A program made the translations under genes and the position numbers. The notes below the pieces were generated by a model. The model did not search any database. It was not told the origin of the DNA and worked only from the letters and a program-made list of their open reading frames with translations. This document shows, piece after piece, positions 1 to 9,193 of a DNA stretch of 64,000 nucleotides; within the stretch, counting starts at the first letter, position 1; every line of letters starts with the position of its first letter. Source of the stretch: Wyeomyia smithii (taxonomy: Eukaryota > Arthropoda > Insecta > Diptera > Culicidae); NCBI RefSeq assembly GCF_029784165.1, contig NC_073694.1, positions 48,083,674 through 48,147,673 on the forward strand, written 5' to 3'.

Positions 1-220
1 AAATTACGGTGCGTGGGTGCACCTACTACCTGTGAACTAGGAATACTGACTGTCCACATCATACGCACACCACAGGCTCAGTATATTGCGTTGATTTGAT
101 ATTGGACGCGCGTCATGCGTTGAACTGTTTGAAGCTCGATTTTGAAAAGTGACCAGAATGACAAGATAACCTCAATGCTAACCTAATATTTCGAATGTAT
201 CTTAAAGCATTTTTTCTCAG

Positions 221-418
221 TTTTCTAATGGTGATGTCAAATTTAAAATCGATGGTTACGAACTTGCTCAAAAACACGTTCTTTTGAACAAAGGCCTCAA
301 CTTTGCTGTTTCTTCTAAACCAAATGTTGAACAGGCAATCATTGATATTGAAAGTGGGTTGGGTAGTTGCAATTTTTCCACCGCACAAATTAGTGGAGTG
401 CGCACATCCTTCTTGGAT
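221..418 (+). pseudogene. PLE N-terminal domain fragment
   Basis: The plus-strand frame reads FSNGDVKFKIDGYELAQKHV followed by LLNKGLNFAV, the latter resembling the short conserved N-terminal motif of Penelope-like RT proteins that precedes the fingers region. It continues with a stretch ending GVRTSFLD before running into an A/T-only tract (about 420-450). No start codon is evident. The opposite-strand ORF here is only its shadow. Confidence 0.6.
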
Positions 419-495
419 AATAAAAAAAAATAAAAAATAAAAAAAAATTTCCGCGTCTTGTAAATAATAGCACAGACTTACAGACAATCAAAGAA

Positions 496-699
496 TTGCG
501 TAATAAACCTGTCTTCTATTTAAAAGCTGATAAGGGGAATAAAATTGTTATTTTGAACAAAAATGATTACGATCAACAAATGTTGGAGAAAATTAATAAT
601 GGCCCATACAGGCGACAGAGAGTCAACCCCCTTGCCAACATAGTGAAAATTTTGAAAAAACTATCAAAGAATGCCAACCTATTTTTGGTGACGCTTTGA
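496..699 (+). pseudogene. PLE reverse transcriptase, N-terminal part
   Basis: The fragment encodes KADKGNKIVILNKNDYDQQM, a well-conserved PLE block upstream of the RT palm. It is in a different frame from the RT body that follows at 696, so a single-base shift separates them near 660-700. The frame is open upstream of the ATG to about 450, so this ATG is only the first methionine in the surviving fragment and not the true start. Confidence 0.75.
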
Positions 700-1553
700 A
701 AAATCTTCGTGTTTCAAACCCTTATCTTCCTAGAATAAAGGGTCTCCCTAAAGTACATAAACCTAGTAATGAAATGAGAGAAATCGTTTCTGCAGTGGGG
801 GCACCAACAGAAAAATTGGCAAAATTGTTAGTCAAGGAATTTCAATCAATGCCGAACAAATTTCCTAGTCGATCTGTTAAGAGCACAGGAGATTTTGTTG
901 AAAATTTAAAATCATCGGGGGGCACCAACACTGGCGAGATAATGGTTTCTTTTGATGTCACAGCACTTTTTCCGAGTGTTCCAGTGAAAGAAGCTATAAA
1001 TCTCTTGGAAGATTGGCTTCTCTCCCAACAATGTGACAACCCTTGGAAAACTAAAGTACGCAGTTACTTAAAGTTAACTCGAAATTGCATGTAAGACAAT
1101 TATTTTTCATTTCGTGGGAAATTTTACAAACAAACAAAAGGAGCACCGATGGGGAATCCTCTTTCACCTTTCTTATGTGAGCTTTTTATGGCACATTTTG
1201 AAAATAAACTAAATGAAAAAGACTGCTTACCAGATCGTTGGTGGAGGTATGTTGATGATATTTTTTGTATTTTACAACAGGGGGACTTGGAAAGTTTTTT
1301 GGGAATTTTGAATGGTATTCATAAAAATATCCAGTTCACTTTGGAAATTGAACAAAACAACAGGCTTCCGTTTTTAGATGTAGTCGTTGTTAACAACTCC
1401 AACCACTTTGAATTCGAAATCTTTAGGAAACCCACACATACTAAGCGGGTAATACCTAACACTTCTAACCACTCATCCCAGCATAAAATGGCTTCTTTCC
1501 ACCATATGATCCACCGTATGGAATCTTTGCCTCTCAGTAATGAAGGTAAGTAA
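696..1553 (+). pseudogene. PLE reverse transcriptase palm
   Basis: The catalytic core of the PLE RT. GLPKVHKP and the FDVTALFPSVP block (motif A, first catalytic Asp) lie before position 1000. QTKGAPMGNPLSPFLCELFM (motif B) starts near 1132, and WRYVDDIFCI (motif C) near 1240. RLPFLDVVV and FRKPTHT, also PLE hallmarks, follow. The whole stretch stays in one frame, broken by one in-frame TAA at 1092-1094 and ending at 1553. The catalytic residues are intact, so the inactivating changes came after, or independently of, core decay. Confidence 0.88.
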
Positions 1554-1814
1554 AACGAAATAAAAAATATATTTTTGATATTGGTGAGCAGAATGGATAT
1601 AATAGAAGAACCATACAAGCCAGTTATGATAAAAAGAAACGAATCCAACATAGGAAATCTTACACAACACTCACTCCGCTAACGGAAGATCGGAAAAGAG
1701 TAGTGGTTGAATATGACGTCAATTTTACACGTCAACTTCGTAAAAAATTTAGAAAATTTGGTATCGATATTATCTACAGTAGTAGAAATAATCAAATTAA
1801 AACATGTTTATAAA

Positions 1815-2192
1815 GTTGCATGTCCGCATTGTGATAGGGTTTACATTGGCTAAACTAAAAGAAATTTAGACATCCGGTTTAAGGAACATACTCAAGAACT
1901 CGTAAAGGCTAAAAAAGATTCAGAGAAAGAAATAACTCACAATTTCAGATCCAAAATAGCCGAACATATATTTCATGAAGATCACGCTATGAATACCGAC
2001 AACATTAGTCTAGCTCGATCAGTAACATCCCCTTGGAAATTAGATGTCGCAGAAAGTTTAGAAATTTTCAAACAAAACCCAGCTACCCTCCTTAACAGAG
2101 ATCAGGGTAATCATTTCTCTTGGCTTTTTAAATTTCTACCGAAAACTCCCCGACAAGGCATGGATCACCAGGCCGCACATTTCTCTACCTAA
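1815..2192 (+). pseudogene. PLE GIY-YIG endonuclease domain
   Basis: The frame reads VACPHCDRVYIG, then a stop, then TKRNLDIRFKEH, and further on KIAEHIFHEDHAMN and SLEIFKQ. A CxxC-like pair followed by VYIGxTKRxLxxRxxEH is the GIY-YIG core of Penelope-like elements, used for target nicking. The TAA at 1851-1853 sits where a Gln is usual. The frame stays open from 1854 to 2192, so only one visible lesion breaks this domain. Confidence 0.85.
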
Positions 2193-2296
2193 CTAAAGTT
2201 GTTTACGTTCTCTGAGTTAAATTTGCCCCATTCGCTTACCTACTTAGGTATAAAATTCTTGGGGTTTCGCTATTTTCTCCACAGTCCAAATAAGCA

Positions 2297-2330
2297 CTGA
2301 CAACGGCACTATGTAAGTGTTGAAATACGT
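2297..2330 (+). ncRNA. Decayed hammerhead-like ribozyme motif of the PLE
   Basis: CTGACAA is followed by a 6-bp hairpin (GGCACT / AGTGTT, including two G-U pairs), then GAAA and TACGTAT. Penelope-like elements are known to carry minimal hammerhead ribozymes, with the core CUGANGA - stem II - GAAA, in their terminal repeats. Here the core has one deviation (the second G of CUGANGA is A), which would be expected to abolish activity. Position just 3' of the GIY-YIG domain supports the reading. The match is by eye. Confidence 0.4.
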
Positions 2331-3218
2331 ATATGCAAGTGAAAAGTGATAGAATTAAATAGTGAAGGTGAATAAAAAGTGTAAAGTGTTGTGAAGATTT
2401 TCTATCAAGACGCTCGAACAGAAGTGAATAAATATAAAAAGTAAAAAACTGGTCAAAAACGATCCATTTGGGCTTGCAATGTTACAACGCTCATCGCAAA
2501 TTCTATAATAGAAAATCAACATTTTAAATTGATTTTTCGTGCCAACTATACAAAAATCTGTTGCTATTGAATGCAGTTGAAAAAGTTGTTTACAACACGA
2601 CTGCAAGTTTGTTGTAGAATGACCACACCCTGTCTGATGTCAATGTATTTATTGCAATAAGTTTGGGAATACATTCGATTGGGGTTAATCAATTTGATGG
2701 TGTAAAGTGGGAAATTTCACCAGTAATTCTCTAACAACTCTCTTTTTGAATAAATGATTGATAATCTTGGAGAGAAGCGATGTGTAATTGACTTGAAATC
2801 ATTCGAAAATAATATTGAAGGTAGCTCGTACACGACTGTAAGTTAGTTCTCTACCTTCACCGTCAAAATAAAACAGCGAAGGTGGAATTGAATCCTACTT
2901 GATGAGAATATTAGCATGTATAATATTAGATTTTAATTCGAGTTGAAACTCATTTTACTGCCTTAATTGAAAACATGGAATCTTCCTTAAAAAGACGGTT
3001 GGTTTTACGTTTTTACAAAGCTAAGAATCAATTGAGTTATGCATTCTTTTCCTTTGTTTTCGAAACTAGAACTACTTGAATATTCGATAGAACACCTCCC
3101 TGAATAATAGTGACGCCGGATACAAGCTTGTTCAGTTCCGCGCCATTACGGATTGCCAACTTCGGCTGACGCGGAATGATTCTAGTTCTATTATCTCTAG
3201 TTTCGGTTTCGAAGAGTT
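2331..3218. other. AT-rich spacer, no gene seen
   Basis: This stretch between the Penelope-like element and the next retrotransposon contains only short chance ORFs and no recognisable repeat boundary. Part of it may be the 3' terminal repeat of the Penelope-like element, but I cannot define it. Confidence 0.4.
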
Positions 3219-3437
3219 AATTATTATTATTATTATTATTTATTGAATAATTCATCCGACAGTAGTCTAAAAGAATAAATATTAAACTATATGGCTGGGA
3301 AAAGCCACCTTAAAAGGCCGTGAATGCAACCATTCAAGCTGGCATAAAAACCCAACATCTTTTGCAAATAATACATGGCAACAGTACAAGTATAAAATAA
3401 CATACATTATATACAATTCATAACATACAAGACATGA

Positions 3438-4958
3438 CTAAAAATTAAAATTTGCGTAGTATCGATTGAAGAGCACGGCCATTCGGCAAACAGGTTCATT
3501 CTGGCCGTAGTTCGTGCGGTGCGAATTCGTTTGCAATAGGCTCTGGCTTCGACGAGGACAAATGGGACAATACAACTGCAGCAACGTCAAGATGGCTGGA
3601 CAATCATACCGGCTAGTCAAAATATTGTGAGTCATTCTGGCAATTATCTCCTTGCGGCGCTGCTCGAGAGGGGATATTCCAATCAACAAGCAGAGGCTTT
3701 CGTAAGGTGGCAAATGATCTGGATCTCTCCATGGCAAAGTACGGCAGATCCTTCTAACAAAATGTTTTTGTATGCGCTCAATTCGCTGACTCCAAAATTC
3801 ATAATGCGGGTCCCAAACAACGCAAGCAGTTTCCAGAATAGAGCGTACTAATGAACAATAGAGAGCTCGCATGGTGCCATAATCAACAAACTCATTTCCA
3901 ATTCTGAATATCAAACCAAGTTGACGATTAGCTTTGGAGATAATCATCGACAAATGCTGCCTGAATGTTAGTTGAGTGTCTAACAAAACACCCAAATCGG
4001 TGACGACATTGGTACGTTGTATACATGTACCGGCAATGTGGTAATTGAACAAGAGAGGCTGTTTCTTGCGCTGGAAACTGATCACGGTACACTTCGGAAT
4101 GCTTAGCATCATATAGTTGCGATGGCACCAGTCATTAAAAAGTTCAATCAGCGATTGAAGCCTACAGCAATCTTCAGCAGTCTCGATAAGTTTAAAAATT
4201 TTCGTATCATCTGCGTACAATAAACGTGTGCCAGGTGGTAAAACATTTGTAACGTCATTAATGAACAGCGAAAAAAGTAGCGGTCCCAGGATGCTACCCT
4301 GTGGAACCCCTGAACTGTTACTAAACCAGGTAGATCGCGACGTGCCCAACTTAACGGCAATCTTACGATTCCGCAAGTACGAGTCTAGCCATGCCACCAT
4401 TCCAGTTGCAGTTCCGAGTTTGTCGCACTTGGCACAAAGTAGGCCGTGATCAACACGATCGAAGGCAGCTTTGAGGTCCGTATAGACAGCGTCGATCTGA
4501 AGGCCCCGATCCATGCCGCGAAGGCAAAATGATGTGAACTCTAATAAATTTGTTGAAACAGATCTACCAGGAAAAAATCCGTGCTGCGCAGTAGAAATGT
4601 AGTTTTTCACGCTAAACATAAGATGATGATGAATAATGGCTTCAAACACTTTGGAGCAGGCACACAAACATGAAATTCCACGATAATTTTCCACATTACG
4701 TTTATCACCTTTCTTGAATACTGGAAACATGAGCGATTCTTTCCAGCTGCAGGGAAATTGATGTCGTTGCAAAGAAAGATTGAAAATAGCGGTAAGCGGT
4801 GCTACCAGACTATCAGTACATTTTTTCAGAAGAACGGCAGGAATTCCATCGGGACCAGGAGAGTAAGATTGTTTTAAGTTACAGATGGCTTTAGCTACTT
4901 CTCCGATTGTAACCGTGAAGATTTCGGCATCGAACACATCGCTCGGAACATGAGCCAA
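3438..4958 (-). pseudogene. Non-LTR reverse transcriptase (506-aa open segment)
   Basis: A long open frame with the ordered RT motifs SPGPDGIPAVLLKKC, MFPVFKKGDKRNVENYRGIS, QHGFFPGRS, YTDLKAAFDRVDHG (motif A), SSGVPQGSILGPLLFSLFIN (motif B) and LLYADDTKIF (motif C, intact Asp-Asp). It continues through VTDLGVLLD and HLSMIISKANRQLG to the C-terminal thumb-like region. It uses an RNA template to make cDNA at a nicked chromosomal site. The listed start is only the first Met after an upstream frameshift (4958-5167); the true protein began in the endonuclease part. No CCHC knuckle is seen at the C terminus. Catalytic residues look intact. Confidence 0.88.
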
Positions 4959-5166
4959 AGCTGCGGCAATGTCGTTAGGTGAAGCACACTCCGTGTTAAA
5001 AACGCTGGCGAAGTGTGTACAGAATTCTATTCAATGCTTTATAGGAACGACTGGCAGAAATAAACCGGATCCGATTGATAGGGTTTCTATTCTTTTGATA
5101 TGCGCGCAAAGCTGACTTTCGAGTGCGGTTAAGCTTAGTAAGATGCCTGTTTCCCCAAACAGGCTT

Positions 5167-5460
5167 TCAACGAGGACGAACTTTTGGAATATGCTGATTT
5201 ATAAGTTCCTGAACTATTTGAGTGAATTCTGACACGGCATCATCCAAGTTTTGACATTGATTGAGAAATGACCAATCAATATCACTCAAAGCAGAATTGA
5301 TTGCATCAAAATTCCCACGCCGAAAATCAAAACTGGAAGGATCAAACTCGTCTATGAACTGAGTTTTGATAGCTCTGTTGAAAGTAACCATCAAAGGAGG
5401 ATGATGAACGTCAATGTTACATAAGTGATCAGGTGCAATAGTGACTGAGCATGCTGGCAA
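5167..5460 (-). pseudogene. Linker between endonuclease and RT of the non-LTR element
   Basis: The frame starts MPACSVTIAPDHLCNIDVHH and ends near IPKVRPR. SDH/PDH-like residues followed by HHPPLMV match the end of an APE endonuclease, where the last catalytic His lies, and the remainder is the linker found before the RT in these elements. It is one frame off from both neighbours. Confidence 0.65.
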
Positions 5461-6277
5461 AGCATGCGAGTTTGCGAAAACTAGATCGAGAAATCGGCCA
5501 TTCTGGTTGCAAACAGAATTTATTACCGTCTAATAAATGGGTGCTACCGGCATTAACAGAAGAGCGCGAAGCGTCAACAACGAGATGATTAGCCTCCGTC
5601 TGCATCGACCAGGAAAGACCAGCACGGTTAAAATCTCCGAAGATAAGAAGATCGTCGTTAATACTAGTCGAGTTGACAGCTTCTTCGACTGATGAAATAT
5701 GCCGATCAATTATCTCAACTTCATTTCGCAAGTTAGGAGGAATGTAAATAGCGCCGATCACAATGTTCAATTCACCGTTATTAATTGTTACCCACAGCTG
5801 CTCAAGCGAGTCATCCATAGCTTCAATCAATAATGCCGACGCCAACGATCGTCGCACAGCAACGATTACTCCTCCACCCCTTGCCTTGGTGCTATTAGTC
5901 GAGCAACGATCGGTCCGGTACACGGTATTATCAATGCCGAACAGTTGGGAAGATGGAATTTGAGAATCTAGCCAGGATTCGGTGATAATGATGCAGTCGT
6001 AAAGCGAATTGGACACTTCCAAAGCAAAATCGGTTACTTTGCTACGTAGACCATGCACGTTCTGATAGTAGCAGAGTAAAGATGAAAGGACAGTGTCGCA
6101 CGGAGAGTCGCATTGTTGCCGGTCAGCTCGCATGTCACTATTGTCCGAAGATAAAACAGTCCTGGCTGTCTGCTGCTCACCAGCGTAAACGTCCAGTGGA
6201 AGAGCTCGTCGGGGAGGGGTCGTAGACACAGGCGTCAGGTGGGGCGTTATTTCGCACTGTGCAGTGCGATTAGTCAT
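5429..6277 (-). pseudogene. AP-like endonuclease domain of the non-LTR element
   Basis: About 75 residues of Thr/Pro-rich N terminus are followed by CYYQNVHGLRSK (Asn in the metal-binding start), IIITESWLDSQI (catalytic Glu), GGGVIVAV, VIGAIYIPPN and LLIFGDFN (catalytic GDFN). This is the exonuclease/endonuclease/phosphatase fold used for target nicking. The frame is lost after THLLDGNKF, and its C-terminal part continues in the overlapping frame at 5167-5460. The ATG at 6277 is the first Met; whether it is the native start depends on the 5' truncation. Confidence 0.85.
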
Positions 6278-6415
6278 TGGGCTATGGGGAATAAATTATG
6301 CATAAATTTTTTGAATGTTGGGAAATGTAGTGATGAAAATAGAAAATAAAATTATTTGAAAAATATGGTACAGGTCGGACTCGATTATATACAGTCTCCG
6401 AAAAACTTTCACTGT

Positions 6416-6822
6416 ATATAATCGAATCAGAAAAAAAATTTTTTTTTTGTTTATTTTGCATAAATATTTTGTTGTTTTTGAATAAATAAGTAGGATTTTT
6501 GTGACTAACCCCCTTAAAGTCGCAAAAAACCTTTCTTACAAAAATAAATGCATATATAATCGAATCAGGAAAAAATTTTTTTTGTTTATTTTGCATACAT
6601 CTTTTGTTGTTTTTAAATAAATAAGTAGAATTTTTTTGACTAACCCCCTTAAAGTCGCAAAAAACCTTGCTTACAAAAATATATGTATATATGTATAATC
6701 GAATCAGAAATTTTTTTTTGTTTATTTTGCATACATCTTTTGTTGTTTTTAAATAAATAAGTAGAGTTTTTTTGACTAACCCCCTTAAAGTCGTAAAAAA
6801 CCTTTCTTACAAAAATTGATGT
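6416..6822 (+). repeat. Three tandem copies of a ~140-bp subterminal unit
   Basis: Units at about 6416-6550, 6551-6691 and 6692-6822 each start with TATAATCGAATCAG (GTATAATCGAATCAG in the third), then an A/T run, TTTTGTTTATTTTGCATA, a GTAG(G/A)(A/G)TTTTT segment, and ACTAACCCCCTTAAAGTCG. They sit just inside the left TIR. Each unit repeats the TIR-related motif, so the array multiplies possible transposase-binding sites. That role is inferred. Confidence 0.85.
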
Positions 6823-6855
6823 ATGTATAGATTTCGTAGTTACTCTTTATGTTAT

Positions 6856-7035
6856 TGCAGTCAGCCATGGCAAGAACACTACACCGTGCTGCACGGGTGC
6901 CACTTTTGCATAGAAACACTACACGGCGTGTACGGTCGTTCTTACACATTACGCAGTGCAAGTTGCAATACACGCCGTGCAGTGTTTTAAATATTTTCTC
7001 CGTAGTGCGTGTTTTAAACATGGCTGATTGCAGCA
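6856..7035. repeat. ~180-bp imperfect palindrome upstream of the HTH protein
   Basis: TTGCAGTCAGCCATGG at the left mirrors CATGGCTGATTGCAGC at the right, and the interior again shows mirrored AACACTACACCGTG-like and CACGCCGTGCAGTG-like blocks. It ends about 100 bp before the HTH ORF. It may be a smaller inserted foldback or a structured promoter/leader. Open frames on both strands here are by-products of the symmetry. Confidence 0.6.
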
Positions 7036-7132
7036 AACCTTAAGAAAAATTTTGATCGGTGTGTATTGTGTTTGTTTACTCTTTTAGTTTTGATATTGTT
7101 GTGCTGCGTTTTCAAGCAATTCAGAACAAAAA

Positions 7133-7363
7133 ATGGCAAGTGCTTACGTAAAAGCCAGGAAACGAAGAAACGTTTTAACTTTTGCTCAAAAAGCAAAAGT
7201 TCTTTACGATCTCGAACAAGGTCTGTCGGTTCGTGACGTACAACAAAAATACAACATCGCTGAAGCAACTGTGTATCATTTAAAAAAAGACTGTGTATCA
7301 TTTGAAAAAAGACAAAGAACGGACTTTTATGAATCAATAAGGAAGCGCTTATTTATAACGTAA
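7133..7363 (+). pseudogene. Truncated pogo-type transposase, CENP-B/psq HTH domain only
   Basis: The 76-aa product begins MASAYVKARKRRNVLTFAQK, followed by VLYDLEQGLSVRDVQQKYN and ATVYHLKKD. This is the N-terminal helix-turn-helix of pogo/Tigger and CENP-B proteins (psq type), with the recognition helix near residues 38-52. It binds the transposon ends. The start codon is preceded by AAAAA, a favourable insect context. A 22-bp tandem duplication (7269-7290 and 7291-7312) shifts the frame right after the recognition helix; even in the other frame a stop soon follows, and the second HTH and DDE catalytic core are missing. Only the DNA-binding half could be made. Confidence 0.8.
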
Positions 7364-7609
7364 CGCAAGAATAATTATTGTTGATCTCCTTTCCCCCTTT
7401 GCCATGCTTTTTGTTTAAATTTTCCGTATGGGTTGCAACACTTTGCCAACTCTTTCCCGGTTCCCGAGCGTTACATAATTTGTAAACGTTCCCTCGCAAT
7501 ATTTCTGTTTTAGATCAGCTTTACTTTACTTGAAACATTATGGCTCAAAAACCAACGTTTTGGGTCAAAAAATTTTGCGTTACGTCATATTGGACTGAAG
7601 GGAACGTCC

Positions 7610-7752
7610 ATTAATTACGTACCGTAAATAAAAACTATTTTCGACCCCCTCTTTCCTCTAGGTAACGCTCTTTGTATAGATCTTCAAAATTTTAAGTATT
7701 GATTGCGACGTTTCGTCAGATCTCTACCTCCCCCAAGCGTTACGTTATTTTG
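7610..7752. repeat. Short inverted-repeat insertion with ACGTAA ends
   Basis: The left side reads GGAACGTCCATTAATTACGT and the right side GCGTTACGTTATTTTGGTCG, roughly inverted, with a C-rich run next to each (CCCCCTC and CTCCCCC). A similar arrangement is nested in the pogo-like element at 17975-18115. It looks like a small MITE inserted in or carried by the larger element. Confidence 0.45.
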
Positions 7753-7915
7753 GTCGATCCCTATACGACATTGCGGCTTTAGGTAAGTTATACTTAAAAT
7801 TGAAAAAAAATATTTTTTTTCATGATTCGATTATATACAATTTTGTATATAATCGAATCATATATAATCGAGTCAATATATAATCGAGTCTGTATATAAT
7901 CGAGTCCGACCTGTA

Positions 7916-9045
7916 GTAGAAACTTAGAAAAATATAGTTCAGCAGGTAGAACTCGAACACACATCTTCTAATCTCTGAATTTGTATCGTTTACCCAATTT
8001 TCGCACTTCGTACATTTACTCAGCAGGGGCTATTATGATAGCTGGCTATTGTTTTTACACCCTCAGGGGAAGTTGGAATAACTTCTGTGTGAGAGATATA
8101 AACGTGCCACTGCATTGCTATCTCTACCAGCGGAACGTCGACGCATCCGTCACGAACTTTGTTGTTTTTATTCTTTTGACTCTAAGCAAAGTCATGCTAT
8201 TTTTAATTTTGGTTTTGAGGAGTAAATGAAGGTTATCATCTTTTGCAAGGTTTAAAAAATCCAAGAACAATTCTTTGTCGTGTTCCGCTGCGTAATTTAA
8301 GTATCTTTTAAATAAAATTGGTTTTCATCAACGCAATTTTTTTTTTGAATAAGAAATTTAATTTACTGCCACACTGCTTGAAAAGGCTACTCATCACGAA
8401 AAAACTAGTTTTCGTATAACTTCAACCTTCGTGTGTTAGTAAAACTTCATTTCGAGTCAAGAGATCAAAGTACTCAGATAGTAATATTCTATTTTTATTC
8501 TTAATTTTTATGGTGCGAAAATATCGGAAAATGCTTCAACATAAAATAAACTATTTACAACGATTTAACCTTTCGAATGGCATAAAAGTATGAAAATCTT
8601 ATGGTGTTAATTTATTACCGTTTTTGTAAATTTTGAGATAATTTCGTTACAAATTTTGTTTTAACTTTATGCCTCTTACCTCTGAGCACGCGACCATCGT
8701 AATACGAATTATAATAACTAGTTATCTATTAGCAAAAATAACTTTAGCGATGTCTCTGATCTCATGACCTACAAAAGACGCATTTCGAAATTTGCTGTAA
8801 TATCTGGAAGCTCACCTCTGTGAGTCTTCCAATAGTGAAAGTTATCAATTCTTGAATGCCAAAACAGTTTTCAATTTACGCAATCTACAATCAGTAAAAT
8901 GTGTGTCGAATCTAATATTTACGATCTTTCATTCATCGACGACGCATATGAAAGTTGAAAAAATCTGTCGAAGATCACTACATCCGATACTTATAAATAT
9001 TTTGAACACTTTTGTAGGTAAGAAACACTGTGGACAACAAATAAC
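7916..9045. other. AT-rich DNA without recognised features
   Basis: Only short ORFs (longest about 82 codons near 7981) with no recognisable domain. No repeat boundaries seen. Confidence 0.4.
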
Positions 9046-9049
9046 TTAA

Positions 9050-9189
9050 CCCTCTAGTGCTCAATGCCGCCTTTTGGCGGGCTTCAATTAAACCTCTTAA
9101 AAGCTTTAATCAATATATAGAAAGTGTTTATGATGATTAATAATGATTTTATCGAAGCCCATTTAGAAATTAACTTGGGCACTAGAGTG
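9050..9189. mobile_element. 140-bp TTAA-flanked MITE (piggyBac-like)
   Basis: TTAA at 9046-9049 is followed by CCCTCTAGTGC, and the right side reads GCACTAGAGTG followed by TTAA at 9190-9193. The inverted repeats match at 10 of 11 positions and the TTAA target duplication is exact. A TTAA target and CCCT-like end are the signature of the piggyBac superfamily. There is no coding capacity. Confidence 0.8.
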
Positions 9190-9193
9190 TTAA

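Larger units (their letters stand above)
196..2330 (+). mobile_element. Penelope-like retroelement, degenerate
   Basis: The reading order is: N-terminal PLE region (about 221-418), the DKGNKIVILNKNDY block (496-590), RT palm (696-1553, with FDVTALFPSVP and YVDD), a spacer, and a GIY-YIG endonuclease (1815-2192). This RT to GIY-YIG order is specific to Penelope-like elements, which use a single-strand nicking endonuclease instead of an APE or integrase. The copy is dead: an A/T-only insertion near 420-450, a frameshift near 660-700, and in-frame stops at 1092-1094 and 1851-1853. The 5' boundary is not visible. The 3' side holds a hammerhead-like motif at 2297-2330. Identification is firm; exact ends are not. 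Confidence 0.9.
3219..6290 (-). mobile_element. APE-type non-LTR retrotransposon, 5'-truncated
   Basis: On the minus strand the order is AP-like endonuclease, linker, then reverse transcriptase, ending in a trinucleotide tail (TTA repeats on the plus strand, 3219-3244, reading TAA on the element's strand). Such tails are typical of the I, L2 and related clades. No ORF1 is present upstream of the endonuclease, so the copy is probably truncated at its 5' end near 6290, the usual result of incomplete target-primed reverse transcription. At least two frameshifts separate the coding parts. The clade is not resolved: the YYQNVHGLRSK start resembles Jockey-group elements. Confidence 0.85.
6371..7913 (+). 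mobile_element. pogo/Tigger-like DNA transposon, internally deleted
   Basis: The ends are a perfect 24-bp inverted repeat (6371-6394 and 7890-7913), beginning CAGGTCGGACTCGATT, flanked by TA on both sides (6369-6370 and 7914-7915). TIRs starting CAG and a TA duplication fit the pogo branch of Tc1/mariner, and the internal HTH protein at 7133 agrees. Near the right end the motif TATAATCGAGTC/A is repeated about four times; near the left end a block of about 140 bp containing TATAATCGAATCAG is repeated three times. The catalytic DDE part of the transposase is absent, so this copy is non-autonomous. Confidence 0.9.

Noticed and set aside
113..487. 124-codon minus ORF
   Set aside because: Antisense to the Penelope N-terminal region and spanning its A/T-only insertion.
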